In this document: one piece after another, positions 62,707 to 64,000 of the stretch
How positions within the stretch are numbered: position 1 is the stretch's first letter
Layout: each line of letters starts with the position of its first letter
DNA from: Paucibacter sp. PLA-PC-4
GTDB taxonomy: Bacteria; Pseudomonadota; Gammaproteobacteria; Burkholderiales; Burkholderiaceae_C
Assembly (NCBI RefSeq): GCF_026241155.1
Contig: NZ_JAPFGP010000018.1
Span: 1-64,000, forward strand
Direction: 5' to 3'
DNA: 64,000 bases
Notes under the pieces: model-generated
What the model was told of the DNA's origin: nothing
Databases searched by the model: none
The model's input: only the letters and a program-made list of their open reading frames with translations
Program-made: the position numbers and the translations under genes

Positions 62707-63954
62707 TCAAAGCCGCAGCGCCACGCGCACCCAGCCACTCTCTTGCTTGCCCATCATCTGATAACCCAGCCCATGGCGCTCGCACAGGCGCTGGACGATG
62801 GACAGGCCCAATCCGAAACCGGCGCTGGTCTGCCGCTCGCCCGAACCGCCGCTGGCAAGACCCGGCCCTTCGTTCTCGACCCACAGCTCACCGTCGGCCC
62901 ATCGCAGGCGCACCAGGGCGCCCGGCGCATGCTGGGCGGCATTGGCCAGCAAATTGTTCAGTATCACCGCCAGCACCTCGGGCTGGCCGATCAGGTCGAG
63001 CGCCGGGTCTATGTCCAGCTCGAAGGGCGCCACCGGCGCTGAGCGCGCCAAGGCCGCCGCCCGCTGCAGTTCCAGCGCCTGCAGCACCAGGGCCAGCAAG
63101 CGGTAGCGGCGCGGCGGCAGCAACTCAAGCTCTCGCGCCAGGGCCAGCAGGCTCTGCACCGTCTGCGTCATGCTGCGGCAGGCCTCGCGGATGCGCGCCA
63201 GCGGCGCCTGGGCATGCGCCGGCAGGTCGCCGCGCGCCTGCAGCAGCTCGGCCGAGTTGGCGATCACGGCCAGCGGCGTACGCAGCTCATGGCTGGCATC
63301 ACGGCCGAACTGCTGCTCGCGCTCGGCGAAATCCTTGTTGCGCTGCCAGGCCGCCTTCAGCGTTTCGGCCAGCCGGCCCAGCTCGTTGCGCGGGAAGTTC
63401 TGCAGCTCGATCGGCGGTTCGGTGCCGGGCGGCGCCTCGCGCAGGGCCTGATCCAGCCGCGCCAGCGGCCGCACCGCCTGGCGCGCCAGCCACCAGCCCA
63501 GGCCCAGCGACGCCAGCAGCAACACGCCGCACATCAGCCCCAGATTCCACAGAATGGCCGCGCGCTGCGGCCGCACTTCCAGCTGCTGGCTGACCTCGGC
63601 CACCAGCCACTGCTGTGGCTGCTCCAGCCGCAGCAGGTGGTAATGCCGCCCCTGCTCGCCGGCCAGCTCGCGCCGCGACGGGTGGGCCGCATGGGCGGCC
63701 GCCAGATCAGGCGGGAAGCTGCTCGCATCGGCATGCAGGCTGATGAAGCGGCGCAGCGGTGCCGGTGTGCCCTGGCCGGCCTGCGCCGCCTGCCGCTGAT
63801 GCTCGCCCTCCTCGGCCAGCATGCGTTCGAAGAAAGTGTCTTCCAGCGAGTACATCATCGCCATCGCCAGCAGCACGAAGAGCGTGCAGATGAAGAGGGT
63901 CAGGCCGCCGAAGGCCAGCACGATGCGCTGCTGCAGCGACCAGGCGGCCCTCAT
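62707..63954 (-). CDS. Two-component sensor histidine kinase
   Basis: A 415-residue kinase. The first membrane helix is IVLAFGGLTLFICTLFVLLA and the second LWNLGLMCGVLLLASLGLGW, separated by a sensory region of about 110 residues. A short HAMP follows (RPLARLDQALREAPPGTEPP), and a HisKA domain with phosphorylated His222 (FGRDASHELRTPLAVI). The HATPase domain holds the N box AVILNNLLANAAQHAP and a G box SAGFGLGLSIVQRL. The stop codon of the response regulator gene overlaps its start (ATGA), a coupled pair. Signal unknown. Confidence 0.9.
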   Translation of the reverse strand: MRAAWSLQQRIVLAFGGLTLFICTLFVLLAMAMMYSLEDTFFERMLAEEGEHQRQAAQAGQGTPAPLRRFISLHADASSFPPDLAAAHAAHPSRRELAGEQGRHYHLLRLEQPQQWLVAEVSQQLEVRPQRAAILWNLGLMCGVLLLASLGLGWWLARQAVRPLARLDQALREAPPGTEPPIELQNFPRNELGRLAETLKAAWQRNKDFAEREQQFGRDASHELRTPLAVIANSAELLQARGDLPAHAQAPLARIREACRSMTQTVQSLLALARELELLPPRRYRLLALVLQALELQRAAALARSAPVAPFELDIDPALDLIGQPEVLAVILNNLLANAAQHAPGALVRLRWADGELWVENEGPGLASGGSGERQTSAGFGLGLSIVQRLCERHGLGYQMMGKQESGWVRVALRL

Positions 63955-64000
63955 GCCGGCAGCTCGAGTCGGTAGCCCTGGCCGGGCAGGGTGCTGAGCA
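63951..64000 (-). CDS. OmpR-type response regulator, 3' end only
   Basis: The last 16 codons of a gene that continues beyond the window: LSTLPGQGYRLELPA followed by a stop. This is the C-terminal beta-hairpin wing of an OmpR/PhoB regulator (compare the family pattern I-x-T-V-R-G-x-G-Y-R). It overlaps the kinase start by four bases. Confidence 0.8.
   Translation of the reverse strand, partial: LSTLPGQGYRLELPA

Overview
The window is about 64 kb of GC-rich, densely coded, two-strand DNA. Gene content points to a betaproteobacterium of the order Burkholderiales, probably from the Roseateles/Rubrivivax/Leptothrix side. The evidence is a Burkholderiales-type 16-strand porin, a lysine/alanine-tailed HU, metX-metW, DUF1840, a PEP-CTERM surface protein with a PrsT-like TPR lipoprotein, and a beta-ketoadipate pathway with PobA. 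No phage, plasmid or CRISPR signature was seen. TTG and GTG starts are frequent.

Layout. 0-7.6 kb (mostly minus strand): lipA, lipB, ybeD, a D-amino-acid transaminase and dacA, followed by a hydrolase, a thioredoxin-like ferredoxin, a VanZ-like protein and hemJ. 7.65-8.32 kb: a gene-free stretch that reads as an ORF-less group II intron on the minus strand. It sits immediately after an intrinsic terminator, which may end a small RNA. 8.5-12 kb: hemB-corA, then phoH-ybeY. 12-16 kb: a NarL-type two-component pair and ruvAB. 16-21.5 kb: porin, histidine phosphatase/DUF1840, and a translationally coupled HD-GYP and GGDEF-EAL pair. 21.7-27 kb: pcaIJF, an IclR regulator and pobA, with a strong palindromic operator before pcaI. 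27-34 kb: M20 peptidase, lipase, enoyl-CoA hydratase, an AstE/AspA-like deacylase, and metX-metW behind a SAM-II riboswitch and attenuator. 34-39.5 kb: a chemotaxis receptor with a FliA-type promoter, sppA, and an FMN glutamate-synthase-like protein.

39.5-40.7 kb is an accessory spot with a gene-poor stretch and a HigBA-type toxin-antitoxin pair. 40.7-46 kb holds a lipoprotein hydrolase, a 3-hydroxyacyl-CoA dehydrogenase/enoyl-CoA hydratase pair, a cupin pseudogene with two amber stops, and an AsmA-like protein. 46-50 kb holds a von Willebrand A PEP-CTERM protein behind a sigma-54-like promoter and an upstream palindrome, followed by a 931-residue TPR lipoprotein (PrsT-like). 50-56 kb: hydrolase, diguanylate cyclase, periplasmic binding protein with a small monooxygenase, HU, a degenerate short-chain dehydrogenase, AraC regulator, MOSC protein and tRNA-Leu(CAG). 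56-60.7 kb: a probable lysine/2-aminoadipate catabolic operon (saccharopine-dehydrogenase-family enzyme, aldehyde dehydrogenase, DUF1338 2-oxoadipate dioxygenase) divergent from its Lrp regulator, with two perfect palindromes between them. The window ends with a small membrane protein, NnrU, a glycerophosphodiester phosphodiesterase, and a histidine kinase with the 3' tip of its response regulator.

All calls are from reading the sequence and its translations. No database search, covariance model or alignment was run.
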